The notes: generated from the letters alone by a model not told the origin. A stretch of DNA of 11,868 bases from Bacillota bacterium (GCA_012727415.1 JAAYHI010000087.1:1-11868); one strand, 5' to 3'. Positions 4,854 through 11,868 are shown, counted from the stretch's first letter. Translations and numbers: made by a program.

Positions 4854-7467
4854 CCTCTATCTTTCTGCCCGTACCATCCTTCGCAATCTAAAAGAAACTA
4901 TCCTGATGATTTTTTCGCTTACACTGGTCTTGGCATTGATGCTGGCGGCAACAATCGTCTCTTTTAACGCCTTGAGTTTTGTGGTGTTTGAAGCGAAGGT
5001 AACCAATGGCTGTTGGCATCTTGCCTACTATCTCACCGACCCCGCCGCAATTGAAGAAGTAAACAACAATAACAATGTGGACATTGCCACAGTTGGTTAT
5101 AGGTTGTTACCCCAAATTCTTCTTGACTCTGACATGTCATTGGAAATTTGCCTCTATCAAGAAAAAACTTTTACAGGGTTTACCCTCCCCCTCATTGAAG
5201 GCCAACTGCCCCAAAATGCAAACGAAATAATCGTTCCGGATTGGTACCTGCGCAATAAAAAACTGTCCCTGCCTGCCAAACTCTCCACACCGGAGCAGGA
5301 ATTTATCATCACAGGAGTGTATAAGGGACTTGTAACAAGTATAACCGCCGGAATAGTACAAGCATATTCCATTATTGAAGCTAATCCCCATCTAATAGTC
5401 CCGGAGTTGTTATCAGTAGATCCTTCCCCGGATTGTATGGTGTCTAAGCTGGGGGTGGAAATAGACCATGTACCAGCATTTGCATACATAAAGCTAGCAC
5501 CTAAGGCCCCCCTTGGCATTACAGTGCAACAATTGGCGTCCATCGAAGGCCTGGAGAGGTTTCCCTTTAGCGACTTTTTGCTTGGGAACATGGCTATTCC
5601 CTCATCGCCGGAATATAACGTGGATTTGCTTGTAGCCCAACAACAGCCTGGCATAGAAAACCCTGAAATCCAAAAAGAGCTATTGGTCCAAAAAACTCTC
5701 CCCCTTATTATCAACGGAATCCTCTTGCTCGCTCTTTTCGTCTTGGTTTTTATTTCATACAGCTTAATAGTAAATAAACAATTATCTGTTCTTGGCATTC
5801 TGGCAGCAATTGGCTTAGACCCTAAACAACTGCGTAATACAGTTATTATTCATGCTCTCTTGATTGGTCTAATATCTCTTCCCACTGGTACATACCTTGG
5901 TATCGTGGGATCGAAATTCTTTTTGCACAATAACTTAGGGAAAGTTTATGGGGCAATTGAAATACCCACTACTGACATTTGCATAATTGTAATTATTTCT
6001 TTCCTGGCGTTAGTTGTCGCTGCCCTGTTACCCGCCATAAAGGCCAGCAAATTATCTCCCACCGAGGCCATTGCCGGGAAGGCTAACAGAGGCTCTAACC
6101 AAGAGATTGCCTCTCCCCTCCTTAGTTTTAAAAGGTGTCGGAGCCAATTTTCTTTTGCTGTTATCTACGCTTATAAGAACATTTTTAAACATCTATTTAG
6201 GTTTATCGGCATAATTGCTGCTACTGCCCTGTTGCTAACAGTCTTCATTCCCTTAACTGCTGAGGTTGAACGAGTTTGGAAAGAAGGTGGCAGGCGTGAC
6301 ACGTATAAATTTGACTATCAAATTCCTGCCACCACTTTTCGCAACTGGATCTATAATCCCATAGAAGTCAAAGCAGGGTTTATCGACGAGCTATCTTCGC
6401 TTTCTACTGTGGATTCGGTGTATTGCCATTACTCCGTCTATAACAGGCGAGAGGAAAATAGTTACGATTACGATTGGAGACTTGATGACGATGACATCAC
6501 TACTCAAGGGAAAAGGGTTTTTGAACTCTGTGATGCTTCACTAGATAGAAGAAACCAACCTGAGAACTTCAGTTTTATTAATGGTGGTGTCAGCGGCTAC
6601 GGTAACTCAGAACTTTTACTGGCTAAAGAATATCTTATTGAAGGCAGTATCGATGTAGAGAAGATGTCTGCAGAACCTGTTATTTTATTACCCAAGTACA
6701 TTACCTGGTTTAGCAATACTGACCTTCCCTACACCAAGCTTGAGGTTGGCGATAAGATTGTCCTGGTGGAGAACACTAGGGTAGACGGAGATTATATCCC
6801 CATTAAAGAGTATACTTTCACCATCGGTGGTTTTTTGGATTCACTTCCCTTTCGACAAGTGTCCGGTTCAAGCAGTGGCTTTGTTGGCATTATGCACCGG
6901 GATCAGTTAATGAAACTGGAGACCAAAGATAAAGGCCTGTTTGAAATCTATATAAAGGACAAAAAAGGGGTAGATGCGTATCCCGAGTTAAGACGGCTTT
7001 GTGATGTCCACGGACTACAAGTGATTAATCTAAAGGATGATATGGAATTTCAAGAAAGCCAACATGAGGCACAGTTATTTCAAATGGCTTTATACAGCAT
7101 CTTTTCCATCCTCGGGGCCATCCTGTTTTTGATACTATTCAATTTGGTATTCTCGAGTATTATTGCCCGCAAATCCGAATTCGCCATGTTAGCTGCCTTG
7201 GGCATGGAAAACAGGCAAGTACTCGTATCTGTGTTAACCGAAGCATACTCCTACAGTTTCATCGGTTGCTGTCTTGGAATAACAGGAGGAATTGCCATCC
7301 TGATAAAAAATTACAGCAGCGGAGATATAATGACCCTTCCGCAAATTATTCCCTGGACACATATTGCTGCAGGAGCAGGATTAGTATTCATTGCCTGCAC
7401 AGTTGCGGGCCTCTCAAGTCTGTCCTTTGTCTTTAATCGCCTGTCTATCAGAGACGTTAATAAGTAA
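4843..7467 (+). CDS. Large FtsX-type ABC transporter permease
   Basis: An 874-residue permease with about eight transmembrane segments (near 20-46, 285-310, 333-358, 378-400, 450-472, 745-770, 797-822 and 838-865). The arrangement is one helix, an extracellular domain of about 240 residues, three helices, one helix, a second extracellular domain of about 270 residues, and three helices: a duplicated FtsX/MacB-like fold. Each half has the cytoplasmic loop motif that couples to the ATPase (LGILAAIGLDPKQL at 317-330 and MLAALGMENRQV at 782-793). The first extracellular domain has an Asn run (74-78). It overlaps the ATPase gene by 11 bases and has AGGAG upstream in that gene. One polypeptide probably replaces a dimer of two permeases. 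Substrate unknown; the secreted protein encoded first in the cassette is the obvious candidate, or an antimicrobial to be expelled. Confidence 0.9.
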   Translation: MAISLYLSARTILRNLKETILMIFSLTLVLALMLAATIVSFNALSFVVFEAKVTNGCWHLAYYLTDPAAIEEVNNNNNVDIATVGYRLLPQILLDSDMSLEICLYQEKTFTGFTLPLIEGQLPQNANEIIVPDWYLRNKKLSLPAKLSTPEQEFIITGVYKGLVTSITAGIVQAYSIIEANPHLIVPELLSVDPSPDCMVSKLGVEIDHVPAFAYIKLAPKAPLGITVQQLASIEGLERFPFSDFLLGNMAIPSSPEYNVDLLVAQQQPGIENPEIQKELLVQKTLPLIINGILLLALFVLVFISYSLIVNKQLSVLGILAAIGLDPKQLRNTVIIHALLIGLISLPTGTYLGIVGSKFFLHNNLGKVYGAIEIPTTDICIIVIISFLALVVAALLPAIKASKLSPTEAIAGKANRGSNQEIASPLLSFKRCRSQFSFAVIYAYKNIFKHLFRFIGIIAATALLLTVFIPLTAEVERVWKEGGRRDTYKFDYQIPATTFRNWIYNPIEVKAGFIDELSSLSTVDSVYCHYSVYNRREENSYDYDWRLDDDDITTQGKRVFELCDASLDRRNQPENFSFINGGVSGYGNSELLLAKEYLIEGSIDVEKMSAEPVILLPKYITWFSNTDLPYTKLEVGDKIVLVENTRVDGDYIPIKEYTFTIGGFLDSLPFRQVSGSSSGFVGIMHRDQLMKLETKDKGLFEIYIKDKKGVDAYPELRRLCDVHGLQVINLKDDMEFQESQHEAQLFQMALYSIFSILGAILFLILFNLVFSSIIARKSEFAMLAALGMENRQVLVSVLTEAYSYSFIGCCLGITGGIAILIKNYSSGDIMTLPQIIPWTHIAAGAGLVFIACTVAGLSSLSFVFNRLSIRDVNK

Positions 7468-7488
7468 AACCGCCGCCAGGCGGTTTTT
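7466..7488. terminator. Bidirectional intrinsic terminator between permease and spoIIP
   Basis: AAAACCGCC (7466-7474) and GGCGGTTTT (7479-7487) form a perfect 9-bp stem with a GCCA loop. On the plus strand a five-T run ends it and it overlaps the permease stop codon. On the minus strand it lies 12 bases after the spoIIP stop and ends in four T. It serves both convergent genes. Confidence 0.88.
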
Positions 7489-7500
7489 GATTTTCAAGGG

Positions 7501-8673
7501 CTAAGACTGATCGTCATCACGATTTTTTAGGCTGAGCTTAAACAGATCGCCAAACTCACCTTGAGTAAAGCCTTTTAGTTTCCTTTTCATCTCCTCCCAG
7601 CTGCCTGCACTGATGTATAGGTAGGCGCCACCGCCTACAACGACAATGGCCAGCAGCCACAGTATGGTGCGCCAGACCGTTCCCCTGCTGGCAGTTGCCT
7701 TGGGGGCTTCAGATTGTTGGGTGGGCTCGGTGCTGCCATACAAGGCAATGGTTACGACATCGGCAAATTTTTTTACCGACTCCTGGGCAGCCTCCTTGTC
7801 ATTCTTATGGGTGCCCACTTCTATGAGCAAGGAGCGGGGAGACATATCCTGGTTGTAATTGCCCTTGGCGGCGAAAATCCCCTTGACCAGTCCCGGGTAT
7901 TTCTCGTCGGCAATGGCTTTGAGCTTTTCGGCAAATTCCTGATTTGCCTCCTGATTTTGGTTTTGCCTGCCCACCACCAACTGGATTTGCACCTTGCCGT
8001 CTTCAAGATATTCTTCTGCCTCCAGGGCATCCCGGTGCACATCGATAACTGCGTCGACATCGTCCTGCATCAGCTCCTGAGCGGTGTCCCGGGAGCGCTT
8101 GTAGGCATTGGAATCATGGGGGACATGAGTTTCTTTGGACTGGACCGCTTCTACCCCGTTTTCCTTAAGGCCTTCCTTCAGGGATTCGGCAACATCGATG
8201 ATCCCTCCCCCCTCAGGCAGGCTGTCTGCACCGTCATTGGGCACATAGGACTCCGCACCATGGGTGGAGTAAATGCCGATTTTTTTCTCGGTGGTTTCTT
8301 GTTGCTGGACAGATTGAGATTGAGTATTTCCGATAATAAAGCTCCTGACCCGCTGCAACCAGGACTGGCGGCCGCCACCGGTGTACCTTGCTGTTGCGTA
8401 GTCTCCTTCCACTGAGAATACTTCCCAGCGACGATTGTCCATGCCAATCCAGCGGTCCCCCACATGGACGTGCCGGGCGGTGCGCATCAGCACATTGCCC
8501 TCCTTATCCATTATTGTGTAGGCGCCGCCGTCATCCCGGGTATCGAGATGGAGCAGGTCAAAAAACTCTTCAACTGCATCTTCCTCTGCTCCCATGGGGA
8601 GATGGTTTACTGTAAGGAGCAGCATGAGAACAAGAAACAGCGCCCGCCTCAGGAATAAACCCTTATTCTTCAT
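7501..8673 (-). CDS. spoIIP: Stage II sporulation protein P (SpoIIP), engulfment peptidoglycan hydrolase
   Basis: A 390-residue SpoIIP, the amidase/endopeptidase that works with SpoIID and SpoIIM to thin septal peptidoglycan so that the mother-cell membrane can engulf the forespore. The catalytic region holds the expected zinc-site motifs: IYSTHGAESYVP (134-145, H138), GGGIIDV (155-161), DVHRDA (211-216, H213) and LIEVGTHKN (283-291, E285). An N-terminal hydrophobic segment (about 8-28) is a signal or anchor. A second strong membrane segment lies near 334-354, followed by a basic/acidic tail of about 35 residues; Bacillus subtilis SpoIIP, as I recall it, has only the N-terminal one. I chose the ATG at 8673, with AAAGGGTGA a few bases upstream; GTG and ATG codons 3-9 bases further up leave no room for it. 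It overlaps the DUF1614 gene by 11 bases. Confidence 0.93.
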   Translation of the reverse strand: MKNKGLFLRRALFLVLMLLLTVNHLPMGAEEDAVEEFFDLLHLDTRDDGGAYTIMDKEGNVLMRTARHVHVGDRWIGMDNRRWEVFSVEGDYATARYTGGGRQSWLQRVRSFIIGNTQSQSVQQQETTEKKIGIYSTHGAESYVPNDGADSLPEGGGIIDVAESLKEGLKENGVEAVQSKETHVPHDSNAYKRSRDTAQELMQDDVDAVIDVHRDALEAEEYLEDGKVQIQLVVGRQNQNQEANQEFAEKLKAIADEKYPGLVKGIFAAKGNYNQDMSPRSLLIEVGTHKNDKEAAQESVKKFADVVTIALYGSTEPTQQSEAPKATASRGTVWRTILWLLAIVVVGGGAYLYISAGSWEEMKRKLKGFTQGEFGDLFKLSLKNRDDDQS

Positions 8674-9352
8674 CGTCATCACCCTTTTTAAACTCGACTA
8701 CATTGGGGCGGCGAAGGCCTTGGGTCAAACTTTCCGATTCATGCCGGGAGGGTCCTCCCTGGATTCTCTCCAGGGATTCACCGAAGACCTCCGCCAGGGC
8801 CACCGCTAAAATACCGACGATAACCACACTGTCAAAAAAACCTGCGCCGCCAATGGTGACGGTCCCTTCCCCACCGGTGAGGGCCACCTCCACCCGAGAT
8901 ACAATGTCCACGAGAATCATTGACCCTACCCCGGCAATAAAGGCCGAGCGCCGCGAACGTCCCGCAATATAGCCGGCGGCAGCCGCCAGGATTGCATACA
9001 GATACATGGGGTCAATGGGCAGGGGGAAGAGGGGCTGGGCAGGGACGAGTTTACTTACACCGTAGACAATCCCTGTCGTCACCAGGGTTGCCACCACAGA
9101 CCGCACCTTTTCCTTAGTGGACCCGGCCTTGACAAAGAGGTATACCGCCAGGATAGCCGGGACCACGGCTCCCCCCAGATTTACTGCCACATTGTCGGTA
9201 ATGGAGATTTCCGGTAAAAAATTGCCCAGAGCCATAGCGGCAATAAAGAGCAAAGCCTCCCGGTCGGTTAAGCGCATCCGGTCCAGCACCCGCTGGGCTA
9301 TACCGGCGTAAATTAATACAGCGACAATTACAAGCAATGTCAATCCTACCAA
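8663..9352 (-). CDS. DUF1614 family integral membrane protein
   Basis: A 229-residue membrane protein with about six hydrophobic segments (1-20, 33-45, 62-77, 84-100, 115-132 and 137-155) plus one near 173-191, and a charged cytoplasmic tail ending DDDEE. NLGGAVVPAILAVYL (58-72) and TIGGAGFFDSVVIVGI (166-181) match my recollection of the conserved DUF1614 blocks. The function is unknown, but the family is often found in spore-forming clostridia. Its stop lies inside the start of spoIIP, giving an 11-base overlap and probable translational coupling, so a sporulation-linked role is a fair inference. A GTG at 9361 directly abuts the AAAAGGAG Shine-Dalgarno; the TTG at 9352 sits 8 bases after it and is the better start. 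No recognisable promoter, including a sporulation-sigma one, was found upstream. Confidence 0.82.
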   Translation of the reverse strand: MVGLTLLVIVAVLIYAGIAQRVLDRMRLTDREALLFIAAMALGNFLPEISITDNVAVNLGGAVVPAILAVYLFVKAGSTKEKVRSVVATLVTTGIVYGVSKLVPAQPLFPLPIDPMYLYAILAAAAGYIAGRSRRSAFIAGVGSMILVDIVSRVEVALTGGEGTVTIGGAGFFDSVVIVGILAVALAEVFGESLERIQGGPSRHESESLTQGLRRPNVVEFKKGDDDEE

Positions 9353-9423
9353 AGCTGGCACTCCTTTTGCTGCAGACTATACCTTTAAAGTACCCGGAAA
9401 TCCCATACTCAATACCTATAACA

Positions 9424-9450
9424 AAAAAAGGAGAATATCTCTCCTTTTTT
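9424..9450 (-). terminator. Perfect hairpin terminator after the coiled-coil protein gene
   Basis: AAAAAAGGAGA (9424-9434) and TCTCCTTTTTT (9440-9450) form a perfect 11-bp stem with a 5-base loop. On the minus strand it begins at the stop codon of the gene at 9449 and ends in seven T. It separates that gene from the DUF1614-spoIIP operon. The plus strand would also fold, but no plus-strand gene leads into it. Confidence 0.88.
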
Positions 9451-10999
9451 ATGGTTGGGCAGGTTCTTGTGGATTGTTTTCAGCAGCTGGTTGAGACTCA
9501 GGCTCTGGTGCCGCAGGTTCTTCCGGCTGCGCTGTTTTCACTGGCGCAGCTTCAGTTGCAGGCGGGACTTCTTCCTTCGCCGGCATAAGCGGGTCAAAGA
9601 GATTGCCATTCTTCTTATCGATCTTGCCCTGGTCAATAAGGCTGGTCAGGCCGGCCTTGGCAGCAGGAAGGAAATCTGGCTGTGCCAGCAAATTGGCGGC
9701 GACAAGTCGCTCAGCCAATTCACTGCCGGGCAACATTTTTTCCAGAATGTTTGCGAGGTTCTCAGCCAGTTTCGACACCGGTTTAAAAGGCAGATTCAGG
9801 CCGCCAAACAAGCCGCTGACTGCCCCGATAATGCCCCGGCCACCCAGGGATTGGGGCGGAAGCACTTTCCAGCGTCCCCCGGGATAACGGGCAGCGTAAA
9901 AGACGGCATTATGAGCCTTGGCGCAACGCTCGTTGGATATTTCCACAGTAGCGGCCAGAACCCGCTCAGGCTGCTGAGCATAGGCTTCCATGCGCCGCTC
10001 ATAACCCTTGCCAAAGCCCGCCATGGCACTGTCCAGGCGAGATAGCCTACTTTCAAAAGCAGCAAGCCGCTTTGCCAGTTCGGCTTTGAGCGCTTCTACC
10101 TTAGCCCTCTGCTGCCTTTCAAAGTCCCGAAAGGCACTTTCAATTTCCTGTTCCTTCTTAGCACGGGCTTTGTCGATTTCGCTAAGATTCTTCTCCAAGG
10201 ATTTAATTTGGTCACGCCAGTAGTTGTCGGGCTTTTCTTTATACTTTTCCTGGGCGCGTTCCAGCTCAGCCTGACGGGTTTCCCGCAGCTGATTGTAATC
10301 TTCTCCGGCCGCAGCTAATTTGGCATCTGTTTCAGCACGCTGGGCAGCGATGGCAGTCTCCACCTGGTTGGTCAGATCCTCCAGGGATTTTGCTCCGGCT
10401 GCCTTTTCCGCCTCCAGCTCTTCCTGAATTTTGGCGGCGAGAATATCTCTGTAGGCATAGGCCTTTTGCTTAAACTCCGTCCAGGCTTCTGCAGCCTTTT
10501 TATAGGCCTCTAACTGTTGGCTCAACTGCACCAGTGCTTCTTCAGGATTGGCCTTTTGTTCCAGGCCCACCAGCAGGGTTTCGTCCTCCCCATCCAGCAG
10601 GGGGGCGACCTGATCAGGCTGGGTAATGAGGCCGGGAAAACTTAAGGGATTGGGGGTAAAATTACTGACTTCTTTAGTCCACTGCTGGCACAAGCTGAGA
10701 AAAGCTTCTTCTCCTGTATCTGGATCCAGCTCATACTGAGGAATCTCCGGGGACAGGGCAAAGAGAATGCTCCCGGAAACCAGACCCTGGAGATCAAAGA
10801 CCAGGCATCGACCGCTGGTCTCGCCAGGGGCCCAGGTAACGGTGCGCAAGGGCAGACCAAAGCGGGCCAATACCTCAATGGGCTCGTATTGTTTGCGGCT
10901 AAACAGGCCCTTGCTCTTGCGATTATCCATGGCCAGCCCGAGAGCAGCAGCAGCTTCAACTTTTGGCGACGGGGGAAGCAAATCTACGACAAAGGGCAT
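9449..10999 (-). CDS. Unrecognised coiled-coil protein
   Basis: A 516-residue soluble-looking protein that I do not recognise. Parts: an N-terminal globular region (about 1-145) with RKQYEPIEVLARFGLPLRTV (35-54), a strand/turn block (62-85) and two cysteines; a long Ala/Glu/Lys/Gln-rich coiled coil (about 150-345), broken near 255-262 by KPDNYW; a second small globular region (346-470) with ARYPGGRWKVLPP (370-382) and a Gly-rich GGRGIIGAVSGLFGG (386-400); and a Pro/Glu/Ala-rich disordered tail (473-516). No signal peptide or membrane segment is seen. AGGAGGTG with a spacing of 7 fixes the ATG at 10999. The DUF2726 gene lies 74 bases upstream on the same strand and no terminator separates them, so they may be co-transcribed. 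A structural or scaffold role for a DNA- or membrane-linked complex is only a guess. Confidence 0.85.
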   Translation of the reverse strand: MPFVVDLLPPSPKVEAAAALGLAMDNRKSKGLFSRKQYEPIEVLARFGLPLRTVTWAPGETSGRCLVFDLQGLVSGSILFALSPEIPQYELDPDTGEEAFLSLCQQWTKEVSNFTPNPLSFPGLITQPDQVAPLLDGEDETLLVGLEQKANPEEALVQLSQQLEAYKKAAEAWTEFKQKAYAYRDILAAKIQEELEAEKAAGAKSLEDLTNQVETAIAAQRAETDAKLAAAGEDYNQLRETRQAELERAQEKYKEKPDNYWRDQIKSLEKNLSEIDKARAKKEQEIESAFRDFERQQRAKVEALKAELAKRLAAFESRLSRLDSAMAGFGKGYERRMEAYAQQPERVLAATVEISNERCAKAHNAVFYAARYPGGRWKVLPPQSLGGRGIIGAVSGLFGGLNLPFKPVSKLAENLANILEKMLPGSELAERLVAANLLAQPDFLPAAKAGLTSLIDQGKIDKKNGNLFDPLMPAKEEVPPATEAAPVKTAQPEEPAAPEPESQPAAENNPQEPAQP

Positions 11000-11073
11000 T
11001 CAATACACCTCCTGGTAAATTATTCTCTTTCGCAAAATTGTTTTCCTGCAATATTATGTTTGTCCAAAGAAAC

Positions 11074-11592
11074 TTATTCCTGTGACAGCCTTTGGTCATC
11101 CTCCTTCTTCCTGGCATCAATTACCTGCTCCAATGCATGGCGGAGCAATTCCACATGTTGGTACTGATCCGAGGGCAGCCAGAGCAAGGGCAGGCCCGCG
11201 GAGGCCAAAACCTTTTGCAGTTGCGGATCTTTGCCTTGGGGCCACAATGGGTCCTGTCCGTGGCCTTCAATCTGAACAACTGCAACGGGTTTTAAGAGCT
11301 TTTCCTCGAAGACGACAAAGTCTGCCCAGCGCTTTTCAAGCCACGCTAGGGCACCTTTGCTCTCTTCCCCTCCTGCTTCTATAATTGCCGTAAGGGGAAC
11401 CTGTGCCAGCACCATGTACTCTTGCCCCACTGCCTTTTGCAAGGCAAGCCAACACTTGCGACGCTGCCCGCTGATAAAGAAGCGCTTGACCTTGAAGGTG
11501 ACAGGGGAAACATCGGTCTTAAAAAGTAAAATGAGCACGACGACAATTGCCGCTGCTACGCCAGCGAGAATTAACCAGTGAAGATAATCCAT
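11074..11592 (-). CDS. Membrane-tethered DUF2726 domain protein, motif possibly degenerate
   Basis: A 172-residue protein with one N-terminal transmembrane helix (about 6-24) and a cytoplasmic DUF2726 domain (about 42-142). Diagnostic parts are GQRRKCWLALQKAVGQEYMVLAQVPL (42-67), RWADFVVFEEKLLKPVAVV (88-106, D91) and KVLASAGLPLLWLP (127-140). DUF2726 is considered a PD-(D/E)xK nuclease-like fold, where the core strand usually reads like AVIELD followed by SH. Here it reads AVVQIEGHG (104-112), so the usual first acidic residue is Gln107. It may therefore be catalytically impaired. The ATG at 11592 follows AGGAGGGG about 6 bases upstream; longer in-frame extensions run antisense to the T-box leader and are not credible. 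It precedes the coiled-coil gene. No clear minus-strand promoter was found. Confidence 0.78.
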   Translation of the reverse strand: MDYLHWLILAGVAAAIVVVLILLFKTDVSPVTFKVKRFFISGQRRKCWLALQKAVGQEYMVLAQVPLTAIIEAGGEESKGALAWLEKRWADFVVFEEKLLKPVAVVQIEGHGQDPLWPQGKDPQLQKVLASAGLPLLWLPSDQYQHVELLRHALEQVIDARKKEDDQRLSQE

Positions 11593-11657
11593 CCTGACCC
11601 CTCCTAGGCGTATTCTTCGGCACAGAAATGAGAATTCCTTTTTAAGGCAATACTTTC

Positions 11658-11687
11658 TTGACAAATAATCTATTGGTGAGGCATAAT
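11658..11687 (+). promoter_or_regulatory. Promoter of the T-box leader transcript
   Basis: A perfect TTGACA (11658-11663) and CATAAT (11682-11687) are separated by 18 bases. Transcription should start near 11694, immediately upstream of Stem I of the T-box. It diverges from the DUF2726 gene. Confidence 0.78.
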
Positions 11688-11693
11688 AGGGGA

Positions 11694-11868
11694 AAGCAGT
11701 GACGGCAGAAGAGTAACCTGGGAAACTGCACCAAGAGAGCTGGCCACATGGTGAGAGGCCGGCTGCAGCTTCAGGTGAATGGACTGCCCAGCCGCCGGGA
11801 GGCAATGCCCGGCCGGGGCCTCCGTTACAGGGCAACGAGAGCGCAGCGTTTGCTGCGAATTCGGGTGG
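11694..11868 (+). promoter_or_regulatory. Tryptophan T-box riboswitch leader (cut at the window edge)
   Basis: The leader reads uncharged tRNA and lets transcription proceed when that tRNA accumulates. Stem I is complete: basal GGCAG/CTGCC (11704-11708 with 11784-11788), an AGTA loop-E motif (11712-11715), CCTG/CAGG (11717-11720 with 11772-11775), a GAGAG segment (11735-11739) and a distal stem AGCTGGCC/GGCCGGCT with GGTG in the loop (11750-11753). The specifier loop reads GTGAA-TGG-A, with TGG at 11780-11782, one purine before the basal helix: Trp. Stem II can form from GGAGGC/GCCTCC (11798-11803 with 11818-11823), and Stem III is CGCAGC/GCTGCG (11842-11847 with 11852-11857). The T-box sequence begins as GAATTCGGGTGG at the last base. 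The antiterminator, terminator and target gene are outside; expected targets are trpS, trp biosynthesis or a tryptophan transporter. Confidence 0.9.

Noticed and set aside
7714..8415. Plus-strand 233-residue open frame
   Set aside because: It is antisense to spoIIP, whose motifs and overlapping upstream partner are unambiguous; no ribosome binding site or recognisable domain.
9362..9423. Sporulation-sigma promoter ahead of DUF1614-spoIIP
   Set aside because: A promoter must lie here given the terminator at 9424-9450, but I could not find a convincing sigma-E, sigma-F, sigma-G or sigma-A pair.
11000..11073. Sigma-A promoter for the coiled-coil gene
   Set aside because: AATAAT near 11023 could be a -10, but no acceptable -35 lies at 16-18 bases, so co-transcription with the DUF2726 gene is equally likely.
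11593..11835. N-terminal extension of the DUF2726 protein by about 81 residues
   Set aside because: The extension is antisense to the T-box leader and its promoter, has no domain, and the internal ATG at 11592 has an AGGAGGGG ribosome binding site and begins a clean membrane helix.

Overview
The window looks like a chromosomal segment of an endospore-forming, Gram-positive member of the Firmicutes, most likely a clostridial lineage with moderately high G+C. The reasons are a spoIIP gene in an operon with a DUF1614 membrane protein, a tryptophan-type T-box leader, strong AGGAGG-like ribosome binding sites with GTG and TTG starts, and sigma-A-type promoters. I cannot name a genus.

Layout. The left edge (1-334, minus) is the N-terminal part of a YyaL/DUF255 thioredoxin-fold protein. 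Next is a minus-strand GyrI-like ligand-binding protein (426-923), divergent from a plus-strand, membrane-anchored UshA-type 5'-nucleotidase/metallophosphatase (1039-3027). The promoters of this pair share one -35 region. Bases 3024-7488 hold a self-contained plus-strand cassette, visibly more AT-rich than its flanks. It has its own promoter with an inverted repeat around the -10, a small exported protein of unknown family, a hairpin plus T-run, a VanZ-like membrane protein, a MacB/LolD-type ABC ATPase and an 874-residue FtsX-type permease with two extracellular domains. A bidirectional terminator closes it. The gene order resembles bacteriocin or cell-envelope peptide export/immunity operons, and this is the best candidate here for an undescribed system.

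The right half is on the minus strand: a DUF1614 membrane protein overlapping spoIIP (9352-7501), then, behind a perfect hairpin terminator, an unrecognised 516-residue coiled-coil protein (10999-9449). Upstream of that is a membrane-tethered DUF2726 protein whose nuclease-like motif looks degenerate (11592-11074). At the right edge a plus-strand promoter drives a T-box leader with Stem I, a UGG (Trp) specifier, Stem III and the start of the T-box sequence. Its target gene lies beyond the window.

How the genes work together: DUF1614 and SpoIIP are translationally overlapped and probably expressed together; SpoIIP degrades septal peptidoglycan during engulfment. The four cassette genes probably form one transport or immunity unit around the secreted protein. 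The coiled-coil and DUF2726 genes may be co-transcribed. There is no gene-free stretch longer than 300 bases; the longest (11593-11868) is mostly the T-box leader. I see no tRNA, rRNA, CRISPR array or insertion sequence.
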